Assembly (NCBI RefSeq): GCF_001552535.1
Contig: NZ_BCRJ01000034.1
Location: forward strand, 1-64,000
DNA length: 64,000 bases
Reading direction: 5' to 3'
Source of the DNA: Nocardioides jensenii JCM 1364 = NBRC 14755
GTDB taxonomy: Bacteria; Actinomycetota; Actinomycetes; Propionibacteriales; Nocardioidaceae
Positions 11,578 through 18,151 of this stretch are shown here, piece after piece. The position numbers were made by a program, and so were the translations under genes. Each line of letters opens with the position of its first letter. The first letter of the stretch is position 1. The notes under the pieces are model-generated. The model made no database searches and was not told where the DNA came from. It saw only the letters and a program-made list of their open reading frames with translations.

Positions 11578-13944
11578 TCAGACCTCGACGCCGCCGTCGG
11601 TGGGCCCCTGGGTGACCTCGAGCGAGTCGAACACGGTCGGCGGCTCGCGCCAGGGGTCGGGCAGGTTCCCGGCTCGCGCTGCCTCGATGGCCCGCCACAC
11701 CCGCTGCGGGGTGCACGGGATGTCGATGTGGCGGACGCCCAGGTTGCTCAGGGCGTCGATGACGGCGCTCTGCACCGCGGGTGTGGACCCGAGCGTGCCG
11801 GACTCGCCGATCCCCTTGGCGCCGAGCTCGTTGAGGTCGGTCGGCGTCTCGGTGTTGGACGCCTCGAAGCTGATCGTGTCGGCACTGGTCGGCATCTGGT
11901 AGTCCGCGAAGGTCGAGGTGACGGGCTGCCCGGAGTCGTCGTACACGAACTGCTCCCACAGTGCCTGCGACATGCCCTGCGCGATGCCCCCGTGCTGCTG
12001 GCCGACGACGATCGTGGGGTTGAGGATCCGCCCGCAGTCATCGACGGCGACGTGCCGCAACGGGACGACGTGACCGGTCTCGGTGTCCACCTCGACGACC
12101 GAGACGTGGGCCCCGAACGGGAAGGTGGCGCCGGCCTGCGGCACGTCCAGGTCGGCCCGCAGGGAGACGCCACGCTCGGCGGCCTCGGCCCCCAGCTCGC
12201 GCCAGCTGTAGACGGGTGTGGGAACGCCGGCGACCCGCAGTCCGTCGTCGCCCACCTCGATGTCGTCGGGCGATGCCTCGAGCAGCTCTGCCGCGAAGGC
12301 GATCGCCTGCCCCCGCACGGCACTCGCTGCGGCGGCCACGGCGCTGCCGCCGAGCTGCAGCGACCGCGAGCCGCCGGTGCCACCGCCGGTGGACACGACT
12401 GCGGTGTCCGACTGGAGGTAGCTGATCGACTCCATCGGTACGCCGAGCCGGTCGGCCACGACCATCGCGAACGACGTCGCGTGGCCCTGCCCGTGGGCGG
12501 AGGTGCCCGACATGACGACCACCGACCCGTCGGGCTCGATGCGGACGCTGCCGAGCTCGGTGCCACCGAACCCGGTGATCTCGACGTACGTCGACACCCC
12601 GATCCCGAGCTGCTTCACCTCGCCGACCTCGCGACGCCGGCGCTGCTCCGCGCGCAGTGTGTCGACGTCGGCCACCCGCAGCGCCTCGGTCAGTGCCAGC
12701 TCGTAGTCGCCGGAGTCGTAGAGCAAGCCGGTGCGCGTGGCATAGGGAAAAGCATCCTTGGCAATGAGGTTGCGGCGCCGGACCTCCTCGGGGGCCAGAT
12801 CCAGCTCGACCGCGGCCAGGTCGAGCAGCCGCTCCAGCATCGCGGCTGCCTCGGGCCGGCCGGCGCCGCGGAAGGCACCCATGGGCGCGGTGTTGGTCAT
12901 CACCGCGACACCGGCGTAGTCGACCTTCGGGATCTCGTAGGGGCCCTGCGCCATGATGTGCGTCGGGCCGATCACCAGCGAGCCGCCGAAGCCGGCGTAC
13001 GCGCCGCAGTCGCCGATGTTCCGGGCCCGCAGCCCGACGATCCGCCCGCTCCGAGTCAGCCCGAGCTCGGCGAACTGCACCTGGCCGCGGCCCTGCATCG
13101 ACAACATCGCCTCGCTGCGGGTCTCCGACCAGGCGACCGGCCGGCCGAGTGTCCGGGCGGCGGCGACGATGGCGGCGTGGGTGTAGGAGATCCCGGCCTT
13201 GCCGCCGAAGGCTCCGCCGACGTCGGGCGTGACCACGCGCACCTGGTCCTTCTCCAGGCCGGTGAACCGCACGAGCAGGTCGCGAGCCAGGTGCGGGTGC
13301 TGGGTCGCAATGTGCGCCGTGAGCGCGACGTCGCCTGCGGGCCGAGGGTCGGCGAGGATCGCGTTGCCCTCGATCGGTGCGGTCGCGATGCGCTGGTTCT
13401 CGATCCTGGCGCGCACCACGACGTCCGCGCCGGCGAGCACGTCGCCTGCGTCGTCAGGGTGAATCGCGTGAACGGACTGCGCGATGTTGGAGCCCAGCTC
13501 GGGGAACTGGAGTGCCGCGTCGGGCGCCAACGCTGCCTCCATGTCGACGACCACGGGCAGCTCGTCGTAGTCGATGTCGACCAGCTCGGCGGCATCGACC
13601 GCCTGTGCCCGGGTCTCGGCCACGATCAGGGCGACAGGGTCGCCCACGTAGCGCACGACACCGTCAGCCAGCGGGGGACGACCGACCTTGTCGTTGACCT
13701 CCGCGAACGGCGGCACCCAGCGGGAACCGAGCGTCGTCACCGTGTGTACGGCGAGAACACCGGGCGCTCGTTCGGCATCGGCGGTGTCGATGGCACGAAT
13801 CCGTGCGTGGGCGAACGGGCTGCGCACGAAGATGGCCTGCGCGGTTCCCGGAACCCGCAGGTCGTCGACGTACGTGCTGCGCCCGGTGAGAAGTCTCGGG
13901 TCCTCGACCCGGCGGACGTGGTTCCCGAGGATTGAACCGACCAT
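11578..13944 (-). CDS. Molybdenum hydroxylase large subunit, CoxL form II-like (xanthine dehydrogenase family)
   Basis: A 788-residue molybdopterin-binding subunit of the xanthine oxidase family. It begins 'MVGSILGNHVRRVEDPRLL', has the active-site loop 'GAFRGAGRPEAA' and the catalytic Glu near the C-terminus in 'GAKGIGESG'. The loop is of the form II type (AYRGAGR-like), not the AYXCSFR loop of true CO dehydrogenase, so the substrate is probably a heterocycle or aldehyde rather than CO. The ATG at 13944 starts right at the conserved domain; the frame runs 53 codons further upstream without similarity. Normally an FAD subunit and a [2Fe-2S] subunit are encoded beside it; neither is present on either side, so it is an orphan or partners with distant genes. 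Confidence 0.9.
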   Translation of the reverse strand: MVGSILGNHVRRVEDPRLLTGRSTYVDDLRVPGTAQAIFVRSPFAHARIRAIDTADAERAPGVLAVHTVTTLGSRWVPPFAEVNDKVGRPPLADGVVRYVGDPVALIVAETRAQAVDAAELVDIDYDELPVVVDMEAALAPDAALQFPELGSNIAQSVHAIHPDDAGDVLAGADVVVRARIENQRIATAPIEGNAILADPRPAGDVALTAHIATQHPHLARDLLVRFTGLEKDQVRVVTPDVGGAFGGKAGISYTHAAIVAAARTLGRPVAWSETRSEAMLSMQGRGQVQFAELGLTRSGRIVGLRARNIGDCGAYAGFGGSLVIGPTHIMAQGPYEIPKVDYAGVAVMTNTAPMGAFRGAGRPEAAAMLERLLDLAAVELDLAPEEVRRRNLIAKDAFPYATRTGLLYDSGDYELALTEALRVADVDTLRAEQRRRREVGEVKQLGIGVSTYVEITGFGGTELGSVRIEPDGSVVVMSGTSAHGQGHATSFAMVVADRLGVPMESISYLQSDTAVVSTGGGTGGSRSLQLGGSAVAAAASAVRGQAIAFAAELLEASPDDIEVGDDGLRVAGVPTPVYSWRELGAEAAERGVSLRADLDVPQAGATFPFGAHVSVVEVDTETGHVVPLRHVAVDDCGRILNPTIVVGQQHGGIAQGMSQALWEQFVYDDSGQPVTSTFADYQMPTSADTISFEASNTETPTDLNELGAKGIGESGTLGSTPAVQSAVIDALSNLGVRHIDIPCTPQRVWRAIEAARAGNLPDPWREPPTVFDSLEVTQGPTDGGVEV

Positions 13945-14004
13945 GCACCGGAGGCTATCGGGTCGGGGCTCGGGCTGACCGGCGCAACGAGATCGGCGAC
14001 CTGA

Positions 14005-14122
14005 GGTTGGGGGTCCGTCGTCGTCGAGGTCCAGGACATGGAACGTGCTGTCGAGTTCTGGAGCGCGGCGCTCGGCTGTCACCCCAGGGACGCAGAGTCG
14101 CACGGCGACGTCACGACGCTGG
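14005..14122 (+). pseudogene. Remnant of a VOC (glyoxalase-like) domain gene
   Basis: The + strand encodes 'VVVEVQDMERAVEFW' followed by 'SAALGCHPRDAESHGDVTTL', the beta-alpha-beta opening of a VOC/glyoxalase protein. A stop lies 5' at 14002-14004, no start codon precedes the conserved part, and the similarity ends where the 3' end of the opposite-strand sucrase/ferredoxin gene begins. It looks like a gene whose remainder was lost when the two loci were joined. The match is by eye on about 35 residues. Confidence 0.6.
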
Positions 14123-15028
14123 GCCCGTCCGGGCGATCGCCAGGAGCTCGTGCCGCGGGATCGGGTTGTCCCGGGCGGCGCGACAGGTCAGCTGGAGCTG
14201 CTCGTCACCGGGCGACGTACGGACCCTCACCGCCCACCGGGCGCCGCCGACGGTGAACACGGCCTCGGTGACGTCGTCGTCCACCCGTTGCGACACCAGC
14301 CGGAGCGCGTCGTCACGGGTCTCGGCGAGCTGTCGGCGCAGGGCGATCTCCGCGAACTGCACGGGCATCGCGTACGACGAGCGCCCCCGCAGGTGGTCGA
14401 GGTCGAGCTGCCCGGTGGCGTGGCCGTCGACCATGGCCAGCGCCGAGACCGGCTCCACGCGGCCGTAGTAGAGGCCGTCGGGGAGGACGAGCAGGTTGCC
14501 GGCGAACCGGTCGCCACCGATGTGGGAGACCTCCCACGTGCCCTCGGGGTGTGCGGCGGCCAGTGCCGCGACCACCGGGCGTCCGCGTTGGGCGCAGCAG
14601 GCGTCGTGTCGTCCGTGCGTGCACACGCACAGCAACGTGCCGTCGTACGCCGTCAGCCCGGGGGAGCGGCCGGCGCCCAGCGCGGCCAGGTCGAGCTCGA
14701 GCAGCTGGTGCGGATCGGTCAGCACCGTGCTCTCGACCCAGGGGCGTGACGGGTGGGCGAAGGCGGCGAAGACCCGCATCCCATGGGTGTGCGTGCTGCG
14801 ATCAGGTCGCCGCACCAGCAACGGCCGGACCCGCGCCGCGCGGGCCGCTCGGGACACGGCGTCACCCAGGCCGTCGGGCAGCCGGGCGTCGCGCAGCGCG
14901 TCGACGCCCCACGGCCCCGCGTGCTCGATCAACAGGAACGACCGGACGGTCGAGGCGGTGCCCGCGCCCGGCTCGTTGCGCAGCCCACTGGCCACCGAAC
15001 AGCGGAACGCCGGGTTGCGTGCGGTCAC
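14111..15028 (-). CDS. Sucrase/ferredoxin-like family protein (thioredoxin-like [2Fe-2S] protein)
   Basis: A 305-residue member of the sucrase/ferredoxin-like family, whose fold is a thioredoxin-like [2Fe-2S] ferredoxin. The marks are 'CVCTHGRHDACC' (Cys134, Cys136, Cys144, Cys145) and 'HIGGDRFAGNLL' (His169 onward), the Cys/His set thought to hold the cluster. The GTG at 15028 overlaps the stop of the JmjC/cupin gene as GTGA, so translation is coupled. As third gene of the peptide-oxygenase operon it could supply electrons or have a separate redox role; the literature name 'sucrase' is historical and no sugar role is implied. Confidence 0.85.
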   Translation of the reverse strand: MTARNPAFRCSVASGLRNEPGAGTASTVRSFLLIEHAGPWGVDALRDARLPDGLGDAVSRAARAARVRPLLVRRPDRSTHTHGMRVFAAFAHPSRPWVESTVLTDPHQLLELDLAALGAGRSPGLTAYDGTLLCVCTHGRHDACCAQRGRPVVAALAAAHPEGTWEVSHIGGDRFAGNLLVLPDGLYYGRVEPVSALAMVDGHATGQLDLDHLRGRSSYAMPVQFAEIALRRQLAETRDDALRLVSQRVDDDVTEAVFTVGGARWAVRVRTSPGDEQLQLTCRAARDNPIPRHELLAIARTGPAS

Positions 15029-16155
15029 GTGACGACCTCGAGCAAGCCCTCCCGGACGAGGCGGCGGCAGAGCACGAGCCGGCTCTGCGGATCGAGGTGC
15101 TCGGCCAGGTCACCGGGGCCGAGCTCGCGGCGGGCGCGCACCTCGTCGAGTGCGGATCGCAGCCACGCGGGCACGTCCAGGGAGCGGTCGCCGAGCAGTA
15201 CGTCGATGCGGTCACCCCGATCGAGCAGCACACAGGGGTGCCCGGGACGACGCCGCAGGCGGGTGGTGTCGTTGATCGTGTCGGTGGCGAGCACGTCGCG
15301 CAGTCCGCCGGCCAGACGCGGACTGCGGCTGGTCAGGAAGCGACGCACCTCGGCCTCCACCGCCGCCGTGGCGTCCAGCCCACGGACCTGCTCGGCCAGG
15401 GCCTCCAGTCGACCGGCCAGCTCCTCGGCGAGCTCCCTCGGGTCGTCGAGGTAGCCGGCGGGCAGGTGCTCATCGGGTACGCCGGCCGCGATGCCGGCCA
15501 GACTGCGCTGCACCAGACCGCGCCAGGTGAGCTGGTTGATGCCCACGGTGACGTGCAGCGAGACGGTGTCCTGGGCGCGGGCGGCGTGCGGGGTGCCGGT
15601 CGGAAGATACATCGACAGGCCGGGGTCGAGCCTGATGTCCTGGACGCAGTCGGGGCCGTGGACCTGCCACTGCTTGGAGCCGGCGGTCTGGAACACGAAC
15701 ACGTCGTGGGAGTCGGAGTGGACGGCGAAGCCCTGGGCGCCGGGCGGGGTCAGGTAGGCGTTGGCCTGGCACGGGTGCCCCAGCTCCAGCTCGAGCTCGG
15801 CGATCAGCCTGGTGATCGGCGGCCAGTAGCGGTGCAGGCCCTGGAACACGATCGTCGCGCCGTCGGCGAACAGGGCGAGCGCCTTGCGCGAGTCCACGAG
15901 CCCGGTCAGCGGCTTGCCGGCGAGCGTGGCGCCGCGCGTGTAGGAGGACTCGGGCAGCACGTCGCCGTCCTTGGCAAGGCGGATGGACGGCGTACGGATC
16001 GCCGAGGAGGTCAGCAGGGTGTCGGCGTCGTCGAGCGAGAGCAGACCGACCAGCTGGTCGGGATCGGCATGATGCACGTGCACACGCGATGCCCAGACCT
16101 TCTCGACGAAGGTCTGGGCATCACCGCTGAGCAGGTCGAGCGCGGATCCGGGCAC
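15025..16155 (-). CDS. JmjC/cupin-4 domain Fe(II)/2-oxoglutarate oxygenase
   Basis: A 376-residue cupin-4 (JmjC-like) protein related to the ribosomal oxygenases RoxA/NO66. 'ANAYLTPPGAQGFAVHSDSH' carries the HXD pair (His146, Asp148) and 'LPTGTPHAAR' the distal His190, so the iron triad is intact; 'SLHVTVGI' closes the barrel. A C-terminal helical and winged-helix-like part follows, as in RoxA. Family members hydroxylate Arg, His or Asp side chains of proteins. The GTG at 16155 lies four bases after the stop of the repeat-peptide gene, and the end overlaps the next gene by four bases, so the three genes are one translation-coupled unit. The frame is open further upstream, but that part only mirrors the repeats of the peptide gene. 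The adjacent Asp-rich peptide is an obvious candidate substrate. Confidence 0.88.
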   Translation of the reverse strand: MPGSALDLLSGDAQTFVEKVWASRVHVHHADPDQLVGLLSLDDADTLLTSSAIRTPSIRLAKDGDVLPESSYTRGATLAGKPLTGLVDSRKALALFADGATIVFQGLHRYWPPITRLIAELELELGHPCQANAYLTPPGAQGFAVHSDSHDVFVFQTAGSKQWQVHGPDCVQDIRLDPGLSMYLPTGTPHAARAQDTVSLHVTVGINQLTWRGLVQRSLAGIAAGVPDEHLPAGYLDDPRELAEELAGRLEALAEQVRGLDATAAVEAEVRRFLTSRSPRLAGGLRDVLATDTINDTTRLRRRPGHPCVLLDRGDRIDVLLGDRSLDVPAWLRSALDEVRARRELGPGDLAEHLDPQSRLVLCRRLVREGLLEVVT

Positions 16156-16159
16156 GGGG

Positions 16160-16396
16160 TCAGGACGCGTCACCGTCGGTGGTGTCAGTCGCATCGCCGT
16201 CCGTGCCGTCGCTGTCGGTGCCGTCACTGTCGGTGCCGTCGGAGTCGGTGCCGTCGGAGTCGCTGGCATCGCCGTCGGTGGTGTCAGTCGCATCGCCATC
16301 GGTTCCGTCGGCATCGCCGCCGGGTGCGGGGCCGCTGCCGGTCATCGCGGTGTTCATGTCCTCGTCGCTCAGCGGCTCTTCGGGAGTGTTCGTCAT
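16160..16396 (-). CDS. Asp/Gly/Thr repeat peptide with a GG-terminated leader; possible modified-peptide precursor
   Basis: A 78-residue peptide behind a strong AGGAGGAA ribosome site. Residues 1-27 form a leader-like segment, 'PLSDEDMNTAMTGSG' then 'PAPGG'. Residues 28-78 contain only Asp, Gly, Thr, Ser and Ala: a 12-residue block GDATDTTDGDAS occurs at 34-45 and 67-78, and between them TDSDG pentads repeat. The layout (acidic leader with an LSDED box, double glycine, low-complexity core, and a modifying-type enzyme gene four bases downstream) resembles ribosomal peptide natural product precursors. What it is cannot be proven here; an unmodified disordered acidic protein is the alternative. 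There is no Cys and no hydrophobic segment. The ribosome site, the operon position and the low-complexity product argue that it is real. Confidence 0.75.
   Translation of the reverse strand: MTNTPEEPLSDEDMNTAMTGSGPAPGGDADGTDGDATDTTDGDASDSDGTDSDGTDSDGTDSDGTDGDATDTTDGDAS
16173..16297. repeat. Nested direct repeats inside the peptide gene
   Basis: Four tandem 15-bp units (GTGCCGTC plus a variable CTGTCG or GAGTCG) fill 16203-16262. They are flanked by two identical 26-bp copies at 16173-16198 and 16272-16297, 99 bp apart. Both periods are multiples of three, so copy changes keep the frame and would lengthen or shorten the Asp-rich core. Confidence 0.85.
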
Positions 16397-16422
16397 CGTT
16401 CCTCCTGTGTGTGCGGTGGCCG

Positions 16423-16441
16423 GTCGCCCGGGAAGGGCGAC
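16423..16441. terminator. Perfect 7-bp hairpin before the repeat-peptide operon
   Basis: GTCGCCC, a five-base loop, then GGGCGAC. It lies between the small proline-rich gene (ending at 16502) and the peptide gene (starting at 16396), 26 bp upstream of the latter. It could end transcription of the former, or act as an attenuator or stabilising element in the leader of the latter. No T tract. Confidence 0.4.
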
Positions 16442-16501
16442 GCTCTTGTCCGTGGCGGTACCCGTTGTGGCAGTGCGCAGCCCGGTTCGACCAGCGCGTG
16501 G

Positions 16502-16699
16502 CTACTCCGAGCCCTCGGAGGGCTGGTCGAGGGAGGACTCCGCGTTCTCGCGTTGCACGCCTTCGGGCAGGGGGTCCTGAGGCGGACGGGGCTCGGGGTG
16601 GCCGTCGGGATCGACAGCTGGTGTCTCCGGCTCCTCCTCGGGGGCTCCGGGGCCGATGTTCGGCCTGGTCTGCGGGTCGTACTGAGGTGTCTCGGTCAT
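16502..16699 (-). CDS. Small proline- and acid-rich conserved hypothetical protein
   Basis: About 65 residues, beginning 'MTETPQYDPQTRPNIGPGAP' and ending 'LPEGVQRENAESSLDQPSE'. The C-terminal part with 'QRENAESSLDQPS' looks like a motif kept in small actinobacterial proteins of unknown role. The protein has no hydrophobic segment and is probably disordered. The ATG at 16699 has only a weak GGGA upstream; an in-frame ATG at 16720 is the alternative. It is on the same strand as the repeat-peptide operon, 105 bp upstream of it, and divergent from the RibD-like gene. Membership of that operon is possible but a hairpin lies between. Confidence 0.55.
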   Translation of the reverse strand: MTETPQYDPQTRPNIGPGAPEEEPETPAVDPDGHPEPRPPQDPLPEGVQRENAESSLDQPSEGSE

Positions 16700-16803
16700 G
16701 GAGTCCCGATACCCATCCATCAGCCCGGCATACGTCCGGAGGCCAGGCCGACGACCAAGGAAGATGCCGGGTTCGACGAGCCCGGGGGCCATAGGGTGGG
16801 CGA

Positions 16804-17550
16804 GTGCACGAACTCCAACGCGGCGCGGAGGTGCCCGACGCGCTGACGCCGTACCTCGCGGTCGACCGGTCCACGCCCAAGCACGAGTGCTGGGTGACCG
16901 GGCACATGGTCGCCGGGCTCGACGGCACGGCGGCCATCGGCGGCCGGGTCGGTTCGCTCTCGACCCCGCCCGATCAGGAGCTGTTCCGTCGGATGCGGCA
17001 GATCGCGGACATCGTGCTGGTGGGTGCCGAGACGGTACGCCGGGAGGGCTACGGCCCCGGGAGGCTCAGCGAGGAGGCCCAGACGGCGCGACGACGACTC
17101 GGCCAGTCGCCGGTTCCGCCCGTCGCGGTGGTCAGCCGGAGCCTGGAGTTCGACTGGGACGCCACGGTGTTCACCGGTGCCACCGCGAGCGCCCGCACTC
17201 ACATCCTGACCTGCGAGGCCGCCGACCCGACGCGTCGAGCGGAGGCGGAGAAGCACGCGAGGGTGATCGTGGCCGGCCGGGAGCGGGTCGAGCCCGCGGC
17301 CGCGCTCCGGGCTCTGGCAGACCTCGGCCACCGTGTCGTGCTGTGCGAGGGCGGGCCGAGGTGGCTCGGTGAGCTGGTCGCTGCCGACCGTCTCGACGAG
17401 CTGTGTCTCTCGGTGTCCCCGCTGATGGGAGGCGACCCGCTGCCGATCAGCGTGACGCCGCCCGGGGCACCCCTCGCCGGGTTCGAACTGAGGGGCGTGA
17501 TGGCCGAGGACGACACGCTGTTCCTCCGCTACGAGAGGCAGGAACGATGA
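16804..17550 (+). CDS. Pyrimidine reductase family protein (RibD C-terminal / dihydrofolate reductase fold)
   Basis: A 248-residue protein with the RibD C-terminal reductase fold. 'ECWVTGHMVAGLDGTAAIGG' is the N-terminal strand and substrate loop, 'ADIVLVGAETVRREGYGP' the central motif, and 'RVVLCEGGPRWLGELVAA' the NAD(P)H loop. Stand-alone members reduce flavin precursors or act as DHFR-like reductases of unknown substrate. A TAGGGT -10 box at 16792-16797 ends six bases before the GTG at 16804 and there is no ribosome site, so a leaderless transcript is likely. The next gene, flavin-reductase-like, overlaps by four bases. Confidence 0.85.
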   Translation: MHELQRGAEVPDALTPYLAVDRSTPKHECWVTGHMVAGLDGTAAIGGRVGSLSTPPDQELFRRMRQIADIVLVGAETVRREGYGPGRLSEEAQTARRRLGQSPVPPVAVVSRSLEFDWDATVFTGATASARTHILTCEAADPTRRAEAEKHARVIVAGRERVEPAAALRALADLGHRVVLCEGGPRWLGELVAADRLDELCLSVSPLMGGDPLPISVTPPGAPLAGFELRGVMAEDDTLFLRYERQER

Positions 17551-18056
17551 GTGAGAGCGCATTCGAGCAGCTGATGGCGTCGGTCGACGCACCCTTGGTC
17601 GTGATGACCACGGCGTTCGGCAACGAGCTGGCGGGCTGTCTGGTCGGATTCCACAGCCAGTCGAGCATCACGCCGGAGCGCTACTGCGTGTGGTTGTCGA
17701 AGGCCAACCACACCTATCGCGTGGCACTGCGTGCCTCACACTTGGCGGTGCACTTCCTCACCGAGCACGACCTGGGGGTCGCCGAGCACTTCGGCACGGT
17801 CTCGGGTGAGGACACCGACAAGTTCGCCGGACTCGAGTTCGAGCTCGACGCGTCCGGCGTACCCCTGCTGGCCGCCTGCCCGAACGCGATGACGCTCGAG
17901 CGCATCTCGATCCTCGATGACGGCGGCGACCACGTCTGCCTCACCACACGGGTGCTCACCGCCGAGTTCGGGGGCGAGTTCACCCCGTTGCGGGTCTCCG
18001 ACGCCATCCAGCTCGAACCCGGCCACGCGAGCGAGGAGCGGGCGATCCAGCCCTGA
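17547..18056 (+). CDS. Flavin reductase-like (FMN-binding split barrel) protein
   Basis: A 169-residue protein of the flavin reductase-like group. 'DAPLVVMTTAFGNELAGCLV' followed by 'GFHSQSSITPERYCVWLSKA' is the usual FMN-binding beginning, and 'FAGLEFELDASGVPLL' the following loop. The ATG at 17547 overlaps the stop of the RibD-like gene (ATGA), so the two are made together and may form a small redox module. An electron acceptor or partner monooxygenase is not visible nearby. Confidence 0.85.
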   Translation: MSESAFEQLMASVDAPLVVMTTAFGNELAGCLVGFHSQSSITPERYCVWLSKANHTYRVALRASHLAVHFLTEHDLGVAEHFGTVSGEDTDKFAGLEFELDASGVPLLAACPNAMTLERISILDDGGDHVCLTTRVLTAEFGGEFTPLRVSDAIQLEPGHASEERAIQP

Positions 18057-18068
18057 CAGCGGCCCGCC

Positions 18069-18083
18069 GCCCGGTCTCCGGGC
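18069..18083. terminator. Hairpin between convergent genes
   Basis: GCCCGG-TCT-CCGGGC, a perfect 6-bp stem with a three-base loop, 13 bp after the flavin-reductase stop and 69 bp from the end of the opposing rhamnosidase gene. It can act in both directions; there is no T tract. Confidence 0.45.
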
Positions 18084-18151
18084 GTCGGTCGCGCAGGCCA
18101 CGTCGATCACGGCCGAGACGGCTCCCAGTCGCCGACGTCCTGCTCGCCAGC

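Noticed and set aside
11503..13935. An 810-codon plus-strand frame opposite the molybdenum hydroxylase gene
   Set aside because: Antisense shadow; the opposite strand has full domain support.
11578..13944. Aerobic CO dehydrogenase (true CoxL)
   Set aside because: The active-site loop reads AFRGAGR, the form II type, and the coxM/coxS genes are missing.
13981..14256. Intact small VOC protein starting at the ATG at 14038
   Set aside because: The conserved strand begins upstream of that ATG and the similarity stops after about 35 residues, so only a fragment remains.
16156..16314. N-terminal extension of the JmjC protein with PTAPTVTAP-like repeats
   Set aside because: It is the repeat-peptide gene read in another frame; the peptide frame has the strong ribosome site, and a GTG four bases after its stop gives a normal JmjC start.
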